From: Mycolicibacterium sp. TUM20985
Lineage (GTDB): Bacteria > Actinomycetota > Actinomycetes > Mycobacteriales > Mycobacteriaceae
DNA: 64,000 nucleotides
Direction of reading: 5' to 3'
Assembly: GCF_030295745.1 (NCBI RefSeq)
Contig: NZ_AP027291.1
Span: 1,674,001-1,738,000 of the forward strand
Shown here in pieces: positions 31,038-39,211 of the stretch. A model generated the notes under the pieces. The model was given only the letters and a program-made list of their open reading frames with translations, was not told the origin of the DNA and did not search any database. A program made the position numbers and the translations under genes. The first letter of the stretch is position 1; every line of letters starts with the position of its first letter.

Positions 31038-32645
31038 ATGGGCCAGACACCGACGATGGCCGCCGACGGGCGTGCAGGCTCGGGTGCGCACGCGCCCCGG
31101 TCGAAGGCCGACCGGCGGATGCTGGTGGACGGGAAACTCGTCGAGGCTGGGCGGAGTCGGGCTGCCGACGACATCGACTCGCGGAGTCGGGCTGCCGACG
31201 ACATCGACTCGCGGAGTGGGGCTGCCGACGACATCGACTCGAGGACCTTCCCCTCGCTCAACCCTGCGACCGGGGAGGTGCTGGGCTACGCGCCCGACGC
31301 CACCGCCGAGGATGCCCGCGCGGCCATCGGTGCGGCCCGGCGGGCGTTCGACACGACGACCTGGTCCACCGACGTCGAGTTCCGGATTCACTGTCTGGAG
31401 CAGCTGCACGCCGCTCTGGTCGAACACCGCGACGAGCTGGGTGCCCTGACCATCGCAGAAGTCGGCGCGACGCCCGCCCTGCTCGCCGGTCCCCAGCTCG
31501 ACGACCCGATCCGGATCGTCCGCTTCTACGCCGACCTCCTGAAGACCTATCCGATGACCGAAGACCTCGGCAACGTCGCGAGCCGGGGGCAGCTGCACCA
31601 TCGTTGGGTGGAGAAGGAAGCGGCGGGTGTGGTCGCCGCCATCATCGCCTACAACTACCCCAACCAGCTCGCGCTCGCGAAGCTGGCGCCCGCCCTGGCC
31701 GCCGGGTGCACCGTGGTCCTCAAGGGTGCCCCGGATACGCCGCTCATCACCTTGGCGCTCGGCGAGCTGATCGCCCAGCACACCGACATTCCGGCGGGCG
31801 TGGTGAACGTGTTGAGTTCGGCAGACCCCGCAGTCGGGCCCGTGCTGACCGCCAGCCCCGAGGTCGACGTGGTCACCTTCACCGGTTCCACGCCGACCGG
31901 CCGCGCGATCATGGCGGCGGGTAGTGCGACGGTGAAGCGCGTCTTCCTGGAGCTGGGTGGGAAGTCGGCGATGATCATGCTCGACGATGCCGACATAGGC
32001 AGCTGCGCGATGATGGCGGCCTTCACGATCGTCACGCACGCCGGACAGGGCTGTGCCCTCACGACGCGTCTACTGGTGCCCAACGCGCGCAAGGACGAGA
32101 TCGTCGCGCAGGTGGCGGCGAACCTGGCCCATGTACGCCACGGCGACCCGGCGGATCCGAAGACCTACATGGGGCCGCTGATCAGCGAGCAACAGCGGGA
32201 CAAGGTGCACGGCATCGTCCAGCGCGCCGTGGCTGACGGCGCCACTCTGGTCACCGGCGGCGAGAAGCTGGATCCGGGCTTCTTCTATGCCCCCACGTTG
32301 CTGACCGACGTCGATCCGGACAGCGAGATCGCGCAGGAGGAGATCTTCGGCCCGGTGCTCGTCGTCATCGGCTACGAGGACGACGACGATGCGGTCCGCA
32401 TCGCCAACAACTCGATCTACGGACTGGCCGGCGGTGTCTTCGGCGATGAGGACCGGGCCCTGGCCATGGCTCGCCGCATTCGCGCCGGCTCCCTGAGTAT
32501 CAACGGCGGCAACTACTTCGGTGCGGAGACGCCCTTCGGCGGCTACAAGCAGTCGGGAATCGGCAGGGAGATGGGCGTCGCCGGGCTCGAGGAGTTCCAG
32601 GAGCAGAAGGCCTACGCGACGGTCGTTCCCGGAGAGAAGGCATGA
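31038..32645 (+). CDS. aldehyde dehydrogenase with N-terminal triplicated insert
   Basis: 535 residues, about 40-50 longer than usual. A GAGGAGG site precedes two consecutive ATGs; the second is used here. The ALDH fold is complete: AAIIAYNYPNQLALAKLAPA (NAD site), FTGSTPTGRAI, LELGGKSAMIM with the catalytic Glu, GQGCALTTRL with the nucleophilic Cys, and EEIFGPVL. Residues about 38-68 are three near-identical copies of RSRAADDIDS, between the usual LVDGKLVEAG and FPSLNPATGEV. It oxidises an aldehyde to an acid, likely following the P450/SDR steps. The next gene's start overlaps its stop by four bases. Confidence 0.9.
   Translation: MGQTPTMAADGRAGSGAHAPRSKADRRMLVDGKLVEAGRSRAADDIDSRSRAADDIDSRSGAADDIDSRTFPSLNPATGEVLGYAPDATAEDARAAIGAARRAFDTTTWSTDVEFRIHCLEQLHAALVEHRDELGALTIAEVGATPALLAGPQLDDPIRIVRFYADLLKTYPMTEDLGNVASRGQLHHRWVEKEAAGVVAAIIAYNYPNQLALAKLAPALAAGCTVVLKGAPDTPLITLALGELIAQHTDIPAGVVNVLSSADPAVGPVLTASPEVDVVTFTGSTPTGRAIMAAGSATVKRVFLELGGKSAMIMLDDADIGSCAMMAAFTIVTHAGQGCALTTRLLVPNARKDEIVAQVAANLAHVRHGDPADPKTYMGPLISEQQRDKVHGIVQRAVADGATLVTGGEKLDPGFFYAPTLLTDVDPDSEIAQEEIFGPVLVVIGYEDDDDAVRIANNSIYGLAGGVFGDEDRALAMARRIRAGSLSINGGNYFGAETPFGGYKQSGIGREMGVAGLEEFQEQKAYATVVPGEKA
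31151..31240 (+). repeat. 3 x 30 bp in-frame tandem repeat
   Basis: Three head-to-tail copies of a 30-base unit at 31151, 31181 and 31211; only one base differs (a C to G in the third copy, giving Arg-Gly for Arg-Arg... that is SR to SG in the protein). The near identity shows recent expansion, and the unit length keeps the reading frame. It lies inside the aldehyde dehydrogenase, before the conserved catalytic domain. Confidence 0.95.
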
Positions 32646-33850
32646 GCGGGCCGCTGGAGGGCATCCGCGTCCTCGAGGTCGCGATGTACGGGTTCGTGCC
32701 GTCGGCGGGCGCGGTGCTCGCCGAGTGGGGCGCCGACGTCATCAAGGTCGAGCACGCCGTCACCGGGGATCCGCAACGCGGCCTGCGACAGACCGGTTCA
32801 CTTCGCGTGGAGGGCGATCCGAACCCCAACATCGAGCATGCCAACCGCGGCAAGCGCAGCATCGGGCTCGACGTGTCCAAGCCCGAGGGCCGCGAGGTCC
32901 TCCTCGAACTCGCCAAGCGTGCAGACGTGTTCTTGACGAGTTTCCTTCCCGGGCACCGCAGGAAGTTCGGGATGGACGTCGACGACATCCGCGCGGTGAA
33001 CCCAAAGATCATCTACGCCAGGGGAAGTGCGCTCGGCCCACGCGGAATCGAATCCGAGAAGGGTGGTTACGACATGACCGCCTTCTGGTGCCGTGCGGGT
33101 ACGGCGGCGTCCATCACGCCTGCGGGCACCAAGGGAATGATCGGTCCACCCGGGCCGGCCTACGGCGATACCATTTCCGGCACCAACCTCGCCGGTGGCA
33201 TCGCGGCGGCTCTGTTCAAGCGTGAGCGCACGGGCGAGCCCTCGACGGTCGACGTCTCGTTGCTCGGCAGCGGACTATGGGCCATGGGGCACACCATCGC
33301 GTTGACCTCACACCTCCATCAGTTGATGGTCTCGCCGCCGCCCGGTGTGCACGGCTCGCCGATCAACCCTCTCGTCGGCGTCTACGAGACGAAGGACAAC
33401 CGCTACATCTCGCTGGTGATGATGCAGCCCACCAAGTTCTGGGCTGACGTCTGCCGGCACGTGGAGCGCGAAGACCTCGTCGACGACCCGCGTTTCGCAA
33501 CGGTCGAGTCGATTGCCGAGCACACGGGAGAAGCAGTCGAAATCCTCCGCGAGGCGATTGCCGGCCGTACCCTTCCAGAGTGGAGTGCACGGTTTGCCAC
33601 CCTTGCGGGACCGTGGGCTCCCGTGCAAGACACGTTGCAGGCAGCTGACGACGCGCAGGTGCGTGCGAACGACTACATCGTGCGTGCTGGCGACTTGGAC
33701 CTCGTCGCCAATCCCGTCCAGTTCGACGTCGAGCCACCCCACACCGGTCCCGCACCGGCCTTCGCCGAGCAGACCGACGAGGTACTGGTCGAACTCGGCC
33801 TGGACTGGGATCGCATCATCGAGCTGAAGACGGCCGGCGCCGTCACCTAG
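32642..33850 (+). CDS. CoA-transferase family III (CaiB/BaiF)
   Basis: 402 residues, start overlapping the aldehyde dehydrogenase stop by four bases. The pattern is family III: GPLEGIRVLEVAMYGFVPSA, LAEWGADVIKVE, NRGKRSIGLDVSKPEGREVL, and GGYDMTAFWCRAG with Asp144 at the catalytic position. It transfers CoA onto a carboxylic acid, which fits directly behind aldehyde oxidation: the acid formed by the neighbouring dehydrogenase could be activated here. It is followed by a 371-base gap and then the mce operon on the same strand. Confidence 0.92.
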   Translation: MSGPLEGIRVLEVAMYGFVPSAGAVLAEWGADVIKVEHAVTGDPQRGLRQTGSLRVEGDPNPNIEHANRGKRSIGLDVSKPEGREVLLELAKRADVFLTSFLPGHRRKFGMDVDDIRAVNPKIIYARGSALGPRGIESEKGGYDMTAFWCRAGTAASITPAGTKGMIGPPGPAYGDTISGTNLAGGIAAALFKRERTGEPSTVDVSLLGSGLWAMGHTIALTSHLHQLMVSPPPGVHGSPINPLVGVYETKDNRYISLVMMQPTKFWADVCRHVEREDLVDDPRFATVESIAEHTGEAVEILREAIAGRTLPEWSARFATLAGPWAPVQDTLQAADDAQVRANDYIVRAGDLDLVANPVQFDVEPPHTGPAPAFAEQTDEVLVELGLDWDRIIELKTAGAVT

Positions 33851-34221
33851 ACGACTCGGAGGCCTTGATGCCCAATGTCGCGACCCGGCGCACCCGGGGG
33901 CCGGGGTGAACACCGGAACCCGGCCGACGTCGCGGCGACGTGTCGTTGTACGGCAACATGATTGGTTCGGCGTCATCGACGAGGAGGAGGCTACGGACAT
34001 CCGTTTCGGAACTGGTCAGCCGCCCCAGGCCCAAGTGTCCGGGGCCGCCAAGAGTCGACCCGTCGATTCCGACCAGTCGATTAACGCCAAAGGGCACCCG
34101 CCGAGGGTCCACCGTGTGGCACAGTGCGTCGAGTTGTTTCACCAACCCCTCGGTGAAGCCGCCGATCGGGTCGCCGGCGCTTGGGCTTCGGCCGTGACGA
34201 TTGTGAAAGGACCTGCAACCA
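33851..34221. other. 371-bp gap before mce operon, no confident gene
   Basis: No gene is supported here. Two overlapping open frames exist: a plus-strand one of 108 codons from 33906, and a minus-strand one ending at 33843 that reads sensibly near its end (GVNRLVGIDGSTLGGPGHLG) but has no credible start and runs antisense into yrbE. Either could be a remnant. There is no copy of the TGAGAAT motif. The last bases contain AAAGGA, the likely ribosome-binding site of the first mce-operon gene. Confidence 0.5.
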
Positions 34222-35031
34222 ATGGCGGTTAGGGGACCGGAGCGATGGTCGACGGGCGTCTCGATGCCCAAGGGCTTGTCGGCTCCCATGGGTGCCGTCG
34301 GCGGTCTGTTCTCGATGGGCGTCGACGCGGTCAAGTTCGTGTTCGTCCGGCCGTTCCAGTGGCGAGAATTCCTCGACCAGTGCTGGTTCGTGGCACGGGT
34401 GTCGTTGTTGCCCACGCTCCTGGTGGCGATTCCCTTCACGGTCTTGGTCAGCTTCATCCTCAACATTCTCCTTCGCGAGCTGGGAGCGGCTGACCTGTCG
34501 GGGGCGGGCGCCGCCTTCGGCGCCGTCACCCAGGTCGGGCCCCTCGTCACGGTGCTCATCGTGGCGGGTGCGGGCGCCACCGCGATGTGTGCGGATCTGG
34601 GGTCCCGGACCATTCGCGAGGAGATCGACGCCATGGAGGTGCTGGGCATCAATCCCGTGCAGCGCCTGGTCACCCCCCGCATGCTGGCCTCGTGCCTGGT
34701 GGCGTTCCTGTTGAACAGCCTGGTGGTGATCATCGGCATTCTCGGGGGCTACTTCTTCTCGGTCTTCGTCCAAGACGTCAACCCCGGCGCCTTCGCCGCG
34801 GGCATCACGCTCCTGACCGGCGTTCCCGAAGTCATCATCTCCTGTGTGAAGGCGGCCCTCTTCGGGCTGCTCGCCGGGCTCATCGCCTGCTACCGCGGGC
34901 TGACGATCACCGGTGGCGGCGCGAAGGCCGTCGGCAATGCGGTCAACGAGACGGTCGTCTTCGCGTTCATGGCGCTGTTCGTCATCAACGTGGTCGTCAC
35001 GGCCATCGGCATCCAGCTGACGGCGAAGTAG
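34222..35031 (+). CDS. yrbEA: YrbE-type MlaE permease, first of pair
   Basis: 269 residues; AAAGGA lies 10 bases before the ATG. MlaE-family permease with about five or six membrane segments and the conserved cytoplasmic loop GSRTIREEIDAMEVLGINPV, which contacts the MceG ATPase. It forms, with the second YrbE, the inner-membrane channel of an Mce lipid importer. It is first of eight consecutive genes. The ATPase gene is not in the window, as is usual, since one MceG serves several systems. Confidence 0.95.
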   Translation: MAVRGPERWSTGVSMPKGLSAPMGAVGGLFSMGVDAVKFVFVRPFQWREFLDQCWFVARVSLLPTLLVAIPFTVLVSFILNILLRELGAADLSGAGAAFGAVTQVGPLVTVLIVAGAGATAMCADLGSRTIREEIDAMEVLGINPVQRLVTPRMLASCLVAFLLNSLVVIIGILGGYFFSVFVQDVNPGAFAAGITLLTGVPEVIISCVKAALFGLLAGLIACYRGLTITGGGAKAVGNAVNETVVFAFMALFVINVVVTAIGIQLTAK

Positions 35032-35040
35032 GGGTCGGCC

Positions 35041-35898
35041 ATGGGAACCATGCAGGTGGTGCGCAGCCGCTTCCCGCGGTTGGTGAACACCGTCCACCGA
35101 CCGGTCAACAGCCTGGCCAGGATCGGGGATCAGACCCTGTTCTTCGGCCGGGCGATCAAGGGGACACCGTACGCGGCGACGCACTTCGGCAAGGAGATCG
35201 TGCGCCTCATCGCCGAGATCTCCATGGGCGCGGGTGTTCTGGCGATGATCGGCGGCACCCTGGTGATCGTCGGCTTCCTCACCCTGGCCACCGGCGGCAC
35301 GCTCGCCGTGCAGGGCTATAGCTCACTCGGCAACATCGGCATCGAAGCGCTGACCGGCTTCCTGGCGGCCTTCATCAACGTCCGCATCGCAGCGCCCGTG
35401 GTGGCGGGCATCGGTCTGGCTGCCACCTTCGGCGCCGGGGTGACCGCCCAACTGGGGGCGATGCGGATCAACGAGGAGATCGATGCGCTCGAGTCGATGG
35501 GCATCCGCCCGGTGGAGTACCTGGTGTCGACGCGGATCGTCGCGGGACTGATCGCGATCACCCCGCTGTACTCGATCGCGGTCATCCTGTCGTTCGTCGC
35601 CAGCCGGTTCACGACCGTGGTCCTCTTCGGCCAGTCCGGCGGTTTGTACGACCACTACTTCGGGACGTTCCTGAATCCCATCGACCTGTTGTGGTCGTTC
35701 TTCCAGGCCGTCCTAATGGCGCTAGCGATCCTGTTGGTGCACACCTACTACGGCTTCTATGCCACCGGCGGGCCGTCGGGCGTCGGTGTGGCCGTGGGCA
35801 ATGCCGTACGCACCTCGTTGGTCATCGTGGTCTCGGTGACACTGCTGATCTCGCTGGCCGTCTACGGCTCCAGCGGCAACTTCAACCTGTCGGGTTAG
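35041..35898 (+). CDS. yrbEB: YrbE-type MlaE permease, second of pair
   Basis: 285 residues, ten bases after the first permease. It has MlaE-type membrane segments and the coupling loop GAMRINEEIDALESMGIRPV. The N-terminal amphipathic part (RSRFPRLVNTVHRPVNSLAR) is typical of the B-type permease. It pairs with the first YrbE in the cytoplasmic membrane as the transport channel of the Mce complex. Confidence 0.95.
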   Translation: MGTMQVVRSRFPRLVNTVHRPVNSLARIGDQTLFFGRAIKGTPYAATHFGKEIVRLIAEISMGAGVLAMIGGTLVIVGFLTLATGGTLAVQGYSSLGNIGIEALTGFLAAFINVRIAAPVVAGIGLAATFGAGVTAQLGAMRINEEIDALESMGIRPVEYLVSTRIVAGLIAITPLYSIAVILSFVASRFTTVVLFGQSGGLYDHYFGTFLNPIDLLWSFFQAVLMALAILLVHTYYGFYATGGPSGVGVAVGNAVRTSLVIVVSVTLLISLAVYGSSGNFNLSG

Positions 35899-35910
35899 GG
35901 GAGGGCACCG

Positions 35911-37104
35911 ATGTCTCGATCGAACGTTCGCGCACTGGCGGGTCTCGCCACCGTGCTCGCCATCGTCGCGGTCGTCGTCTTCTCCGTCATGATGTTCCGG
36001 GGCGGTTTCGGCCAGACCGTGCCGGTGACGGTGGTCAGCGAGCGCGCCGGCCTGGTGATGAACCCCGAAGCCAAGGTCAAGATGCGCGGCGTGCAGGTCG
36101 GCCAAGTCCAGTCCATCGAAACCCGACCCGACGGCAAGGCCGTGCTGCACTTGGCCATCGACCCCGACGACCTTGCGGACATCCCCGGGAACGTCGGCGT
36201 CAACATCACGTCGACGACGGTGTTCGGCGCCAAGTTCGTCGAGTTCGTCAACCCCCCGACTCCGTCGCCAGCACGGCTCGCGGAGGGCCAGCAGATCGAC
36301 GTCCAGCACGTCACCGTCGAGATCAACACCGTCTTTCAGCAACTCACCTCGGTGTTGAAGGCGATCGACCCGGTCAAGCTGAATCAGACCCTGGCGGGAT
36401 TCTCCGGGGCACTGAACGGACGCGGGGAGAAACTGGGCCAGACGGTGACCGACTTCGACCGATTCCTGCAGAGGATCAACCCGAGCCTAGACAACATCAA
36501 CCGTGATCTGGAGCTGGCTCCGGTGGCACTCAATGCCTATGCCGACGCCGCACCCGACCTCGTCGGCATCCTCGAGAGCACCACCAAGGTCAGCGACACG
36601 CTCGTCGATCAGGAAGACAATCTCGACAGGTTTCTGGTCAGCGCCATCGGCCTAGCCGACGTGGGTAACGACGTGCTGGGGGAGAACCGGCAGCCGCTCG
36701 CCGACGTCCTGCGCATGCTGGTGCCCACCACCGACCTGACCAACGAATACAGCCCTGCGCTCAGGTGCGGAATCCAGGGCTTGTTCCCCTTCTTCAAGGG
36801 GCAGCCGCTTTCGAAACCCGGCGTCGAGGTGTCGTCGAGCTTCACGTTGGGCGTCGAACGCTACCGCTACCCCGAGGACCTGCCCAAGGTCGCGGCCACG
36901 GGTGGTCCGCAATGTGAGTCGCAGATGATGCCTCTGCTGCCAAATGGAAAGTTTCCGCCCTTCCTGGTCGCCGACGTCGGCGCCAACCCATGGAAGTACG
37001 GCAACCAGGGCGTCCTGCTGAACTCGGACGCGCTCAAGCAAGCGCTGTTCGGACCCATCTCGGGCCCACCGCGAAACTCCGCGCAGATTGGACAACCCGG
37101 ATGA
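35911..37104 (+). CDS. mceA: Mce family protein A
   Basis: 397 residues. A single N-terminal membrane anchor (about residues 8-30, LAGLATVLAIVAVVVFSVMM) is followed by the MCE/MlaD domain (VTVVSERAGLVMNPEAKVKM, GVQVGQVQSI) and a long helical region ending in a Cys-containing, Pro/Gly-rich tail. It is a periplasmic subunit of the hexameric lipid-shuttling tube. The stop overlaps mceB by four bases. Confidence 0.95.
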   Translation: MSRSNVRALAGLATVLAIVAVVVFSVMMFRGGFGQTVPVTVVSERAGLVMNPEAKVKMRGVQVGQVQSIETRPDGKAVLHLAIDPDDLADIPGNVGVNITSTTVFGAKFVEFVNPPTPSPARLAEGQQIDVQHVTVEINTVFQQLTSVLKAIDPVKLNQTLAGFSGALNGRGEKLGQTVTDFDRFLQRINPSLDNINRDLELAPVALNAYADAAPDLVGILESTTKVSDTLVDQEDNLDRFLVSAIGLADVGNDVLGENRQPLADVLRMLVPTTDLTNEYSPALRCGIQGLFPFFKGQPLSKPGVEVSSSFTLGVERYRYPEDLPKVAATGGPQCESQMMPLLPNGKFPPFLVADVGANPWKYGNQGVLLNSDALKQALFGPISGPPRNSAQIGQPG

Positions 37105-38126
37105 CCGGCTCGCGGGGCACACTCGTCAAGTTCGGGATCTTCGGCGCTGTCATGGCGCTGCTGACGGTGTTCCTGTTCTTCACCTTCGGGCAGTACCGGA
37201 CCGGCTCTACCAACGGCTTCTCGGCGGTCTTCACCGACGCCTCCCGGTTGTCCGCGGGAGATACGGTACGGGTGGCCGGAATTCGGGTGGGGACCGTCAC
37301 CGACGTGTCGTTGCGACCGGACCGCACGGTGCTCGTGGAGTTCGATGCCGACCGCAAGATTTCGCTCACCACGGGAACGCAAGCCGCGATCCGCTACCTC
37401 AACCTCACCGGGGACCGGTTCCTCGACCTGATCGACGGCCCCGGCTCGACGCGGTTACTGCCTGCCGGTTCTGAGATCCCGGTGGACCGCACCCAGCCGG
37501 CGCTCGATCTGGATCTGCTCTTGAGTGGCCTGAAACCAGTTGTCCAGGGCCTGAACCCGCAAGACGTGAACGCGCTTTCGGCGTCGCTGGTCGACGTCTT
37601 CCAGGGCCAAGAGGGCACGCTCGACTCCCTGCTGGCGAAGACGTCGTCGTTCACCAACTCGCTGGCGGACAACAACGCGACCACCGAGCAGCTGATCGAC
37701 AACCTGAACACGGTGCTGGGCACCGTGGCCAAGGACGGCGACCAGTTCGACGGCCTGGTCGACCGGCTCGAGAAGCTGATCACGGGTCTATCGCAGGATC
37801 GCGATCCGATCGGCACCGCCATCACGTCGCTCGACAACGGCACCGCGTCGCTGGCCGATCTCCTCACGCAAGCCCGGCCACCGCTTGCAGGCACCATCGA
37901 CCAACTGAGTCGCCTGGCCACCAACCTCGACGCCAAGACGTCGTTTCTCGACGGCGCGTTGCAGAGATCGCCGGGCAACTACCGCAAACTTGCCCGAATT
38001 GGGGCATACGGGTCGTTCGTGCAGTACTACATCTGCGAGCTCAAGATTCGCGTCACCGACCTCCAGGGAAGGGCTTCGGTATTCCCCTTCGTGTCGCAAG
38101 AAAACGGAAGGTGCGCTGAGCCGTAA
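37101..38126 (+). CDS. mceB: Mce family protein B
   Basis: 341 residues from the ATG in an ATGA overlap with mceA; the frame is open upstream inside mceA. N-terminal membrane anchor (GIFGAVMALLTVFLFFTFGQ), MCE domain (ASRLSAGDTVRVAGIRVGTV), then helical repeats rich in Asn, Thr and Leu. The C-terminus YICELKIRV...GRC contains the Cys pair typical of MceB. It is a subunit of the Mce tube. Confidence 0.95.
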   Translation: MTGSRGTLVKFGIFGAVMALLTVFLFFTFGQYRTGSTNGFSAVFTDASRLSAGDTVRVAGIRVGTVTDVSLRPDRTVLVEFDADRKISLTTGTQAAIRYLNLTGDRFLDLIDGPGSTRLLPAGSEIPVDRTQPALDLDLLLSGLKPVVQGLNPQDVNALSASLVDVFQGQEGTLDSLLAKTSSFTNSLADNNATTEQLIDNLNTVLGTVAKDGDQFDGLVDRLEKLITGLSQDRDPIGTAITSLDNGTASLADLLTQARPPLAGTIDQLSRLATNLDAKTSFLDGALQRSPGNYRKLARIGAYGSFVQYYICELKIRVTDLQGRASVFPFVSQENGRCAEP

Positions 38127-39211
38127 TGCTGAAGTATCGCGCCTCGAACCTGGTCCGCGCCGGTTTCATCGGTGTCGTCCTCGCCATCCTGGTCGTCGCC
38201 GTGGGGCTGCAACCGGAACGTCTGCTCTCGTATGCGACCTCGCTGAAGTATCAGGCCCGGTTCAGCGAGGCCGGCGGCATCTTCGTCGGCAACGACGTCA
38301 CCCTCTCGGGCCTCAAGGTGGGTGCCGTCACCGGCGTCTCGCTCGACGACGGTGACGCCCTCGTCGCGTTCACGGTCAACTCCAAGTACCCGCTGGGATC
38401 CCAGACGTCGGCCCACATTCGCACTGGATCGCTTCTGGGACAACGTGTTCTGAGTCTGGAGTCGGCCGGTGGCGGGTCGTTGAGCCGCACCGACGCCATT
38501 CCGGTGTCGCGGACGTCATCGCCGTATTCGCTCAGCGATGCGGTCGGCGAACTGACCACGAACACGGCCGGTACCGACACCGAGGCGCTCAACCAGTCGC
38601 TGGACACCCTGTCGACGACGTTGGATCGCATTGCGCCGCAACTGGGCCCGACGTTCGACGGCCTGAGTCGGTTGTCGAAATCCCTCAACAGCCGTGATGA
38701 CACGCTGCGCGAGCTTCTCAAGTCCGCCGCGGACGTCACCGGAATCCTCTCGGAGCGCAGCCAACAGGTGAATTCCCTGATCCTCAATGCCGACGATCTG
38801 CTGGCGGTGCTCGTCGAACGCCGCCAGGCGATCGTCGGCCTGCTGGCGAACACGTCGGCCGTGTCCAAGCAGCTGATCGGCCTCGTCGGCGACAACGAGA
38901 AGGAACTGGCGCCGACGCTGGAACGGCTCAACAGGGTGAACGCGGTACTCGAGAAGAACCGCGACAATCTCGCCAAGGCGCTACCGGGTGCGGCGAAGTA
39001 CCAGACCACGCTGGCCGAAGCGGTGTCCAGCGGCGGCTACTACACCGCCTACGTGCCGAACTTCCAACCGGCGCAGCTGCTTCAGCCGTTCCTCGACTAT
39101 GCGTTCGGATTCCGTCGCGGGCCGTTCGGTAGCGGAGCGCCGCCCGCGGATACCGGACCGCGTGCCGAGTTGCCGTTGCCGTACAACGGAGTTCCTGGAG
39201 GCTCGCGATGA
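38126..39211 (+). CDS. mceC: Mce family protein C
   Basis: 361 residues; the ATG shares one base with the mceB TAA. Membrane anchor at about residues 10-28 (VRAGFIGVVLAILVVAVGL), MCE domain (FSEAGGIFVGNDVTLSGLKV), then a coiled helical section (LSERSQQVNSLILNADDLLA) and a Gly/Pro-rich tail. Subunit of the Mce tube. Confidence 0.95.
   Translation: MLKYRASNLVRAGFIGVVLAILVVAVGLQPERLLSYATSLKYQARFSEAGGIFVGNDVTLSGLKVGAVTGVSLDDGDALVAFTVNSKYPLGSQTSAHIRTGSLLGQRVLSLESAGGGSLSRTDAIPVSRTSSPYSLSDAVGELTTNTAGTDTEALNQSLDTLSTTLDRIAPQLGPTFDGLSRLSKSLNSRDDTLRELLKSAADVTGILSERSQQVNSLILNADDLLAVLVERRQAIVGLLANTSAVSKQLIGLVGDNEKELAPTLERLNRVNAVLEKNRDNLAKALPGAAKYQTTLAEAVSSGGYYTAYVPNFQPAQLLQPFLDYAFGFRRGPFGSGAPPADTGPRAELPLPYNGVPGGSR

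Noticed and set aside
30095..31261. 388-residue start for the SDR
   Set aside because: The extension is antisense to the aldehyde dehydrogenase repeat and intergenic DNA; the Rossmann motif starts right after the GTG at 30796.
33843..34739. 298-codon minus-strand frame overlapping yrbEA
   Set aside because: More than half is antisense to a conserved permease. Only the distal part over the gap looks protein-like, and it has no start or ribosome-binding site.
34081..35184. 367-codon minus-strand frame rich in Asp, His and Arg
   Set aside because: Lies antisense to both YrbE permeases; typical high-G+C shadow frame.
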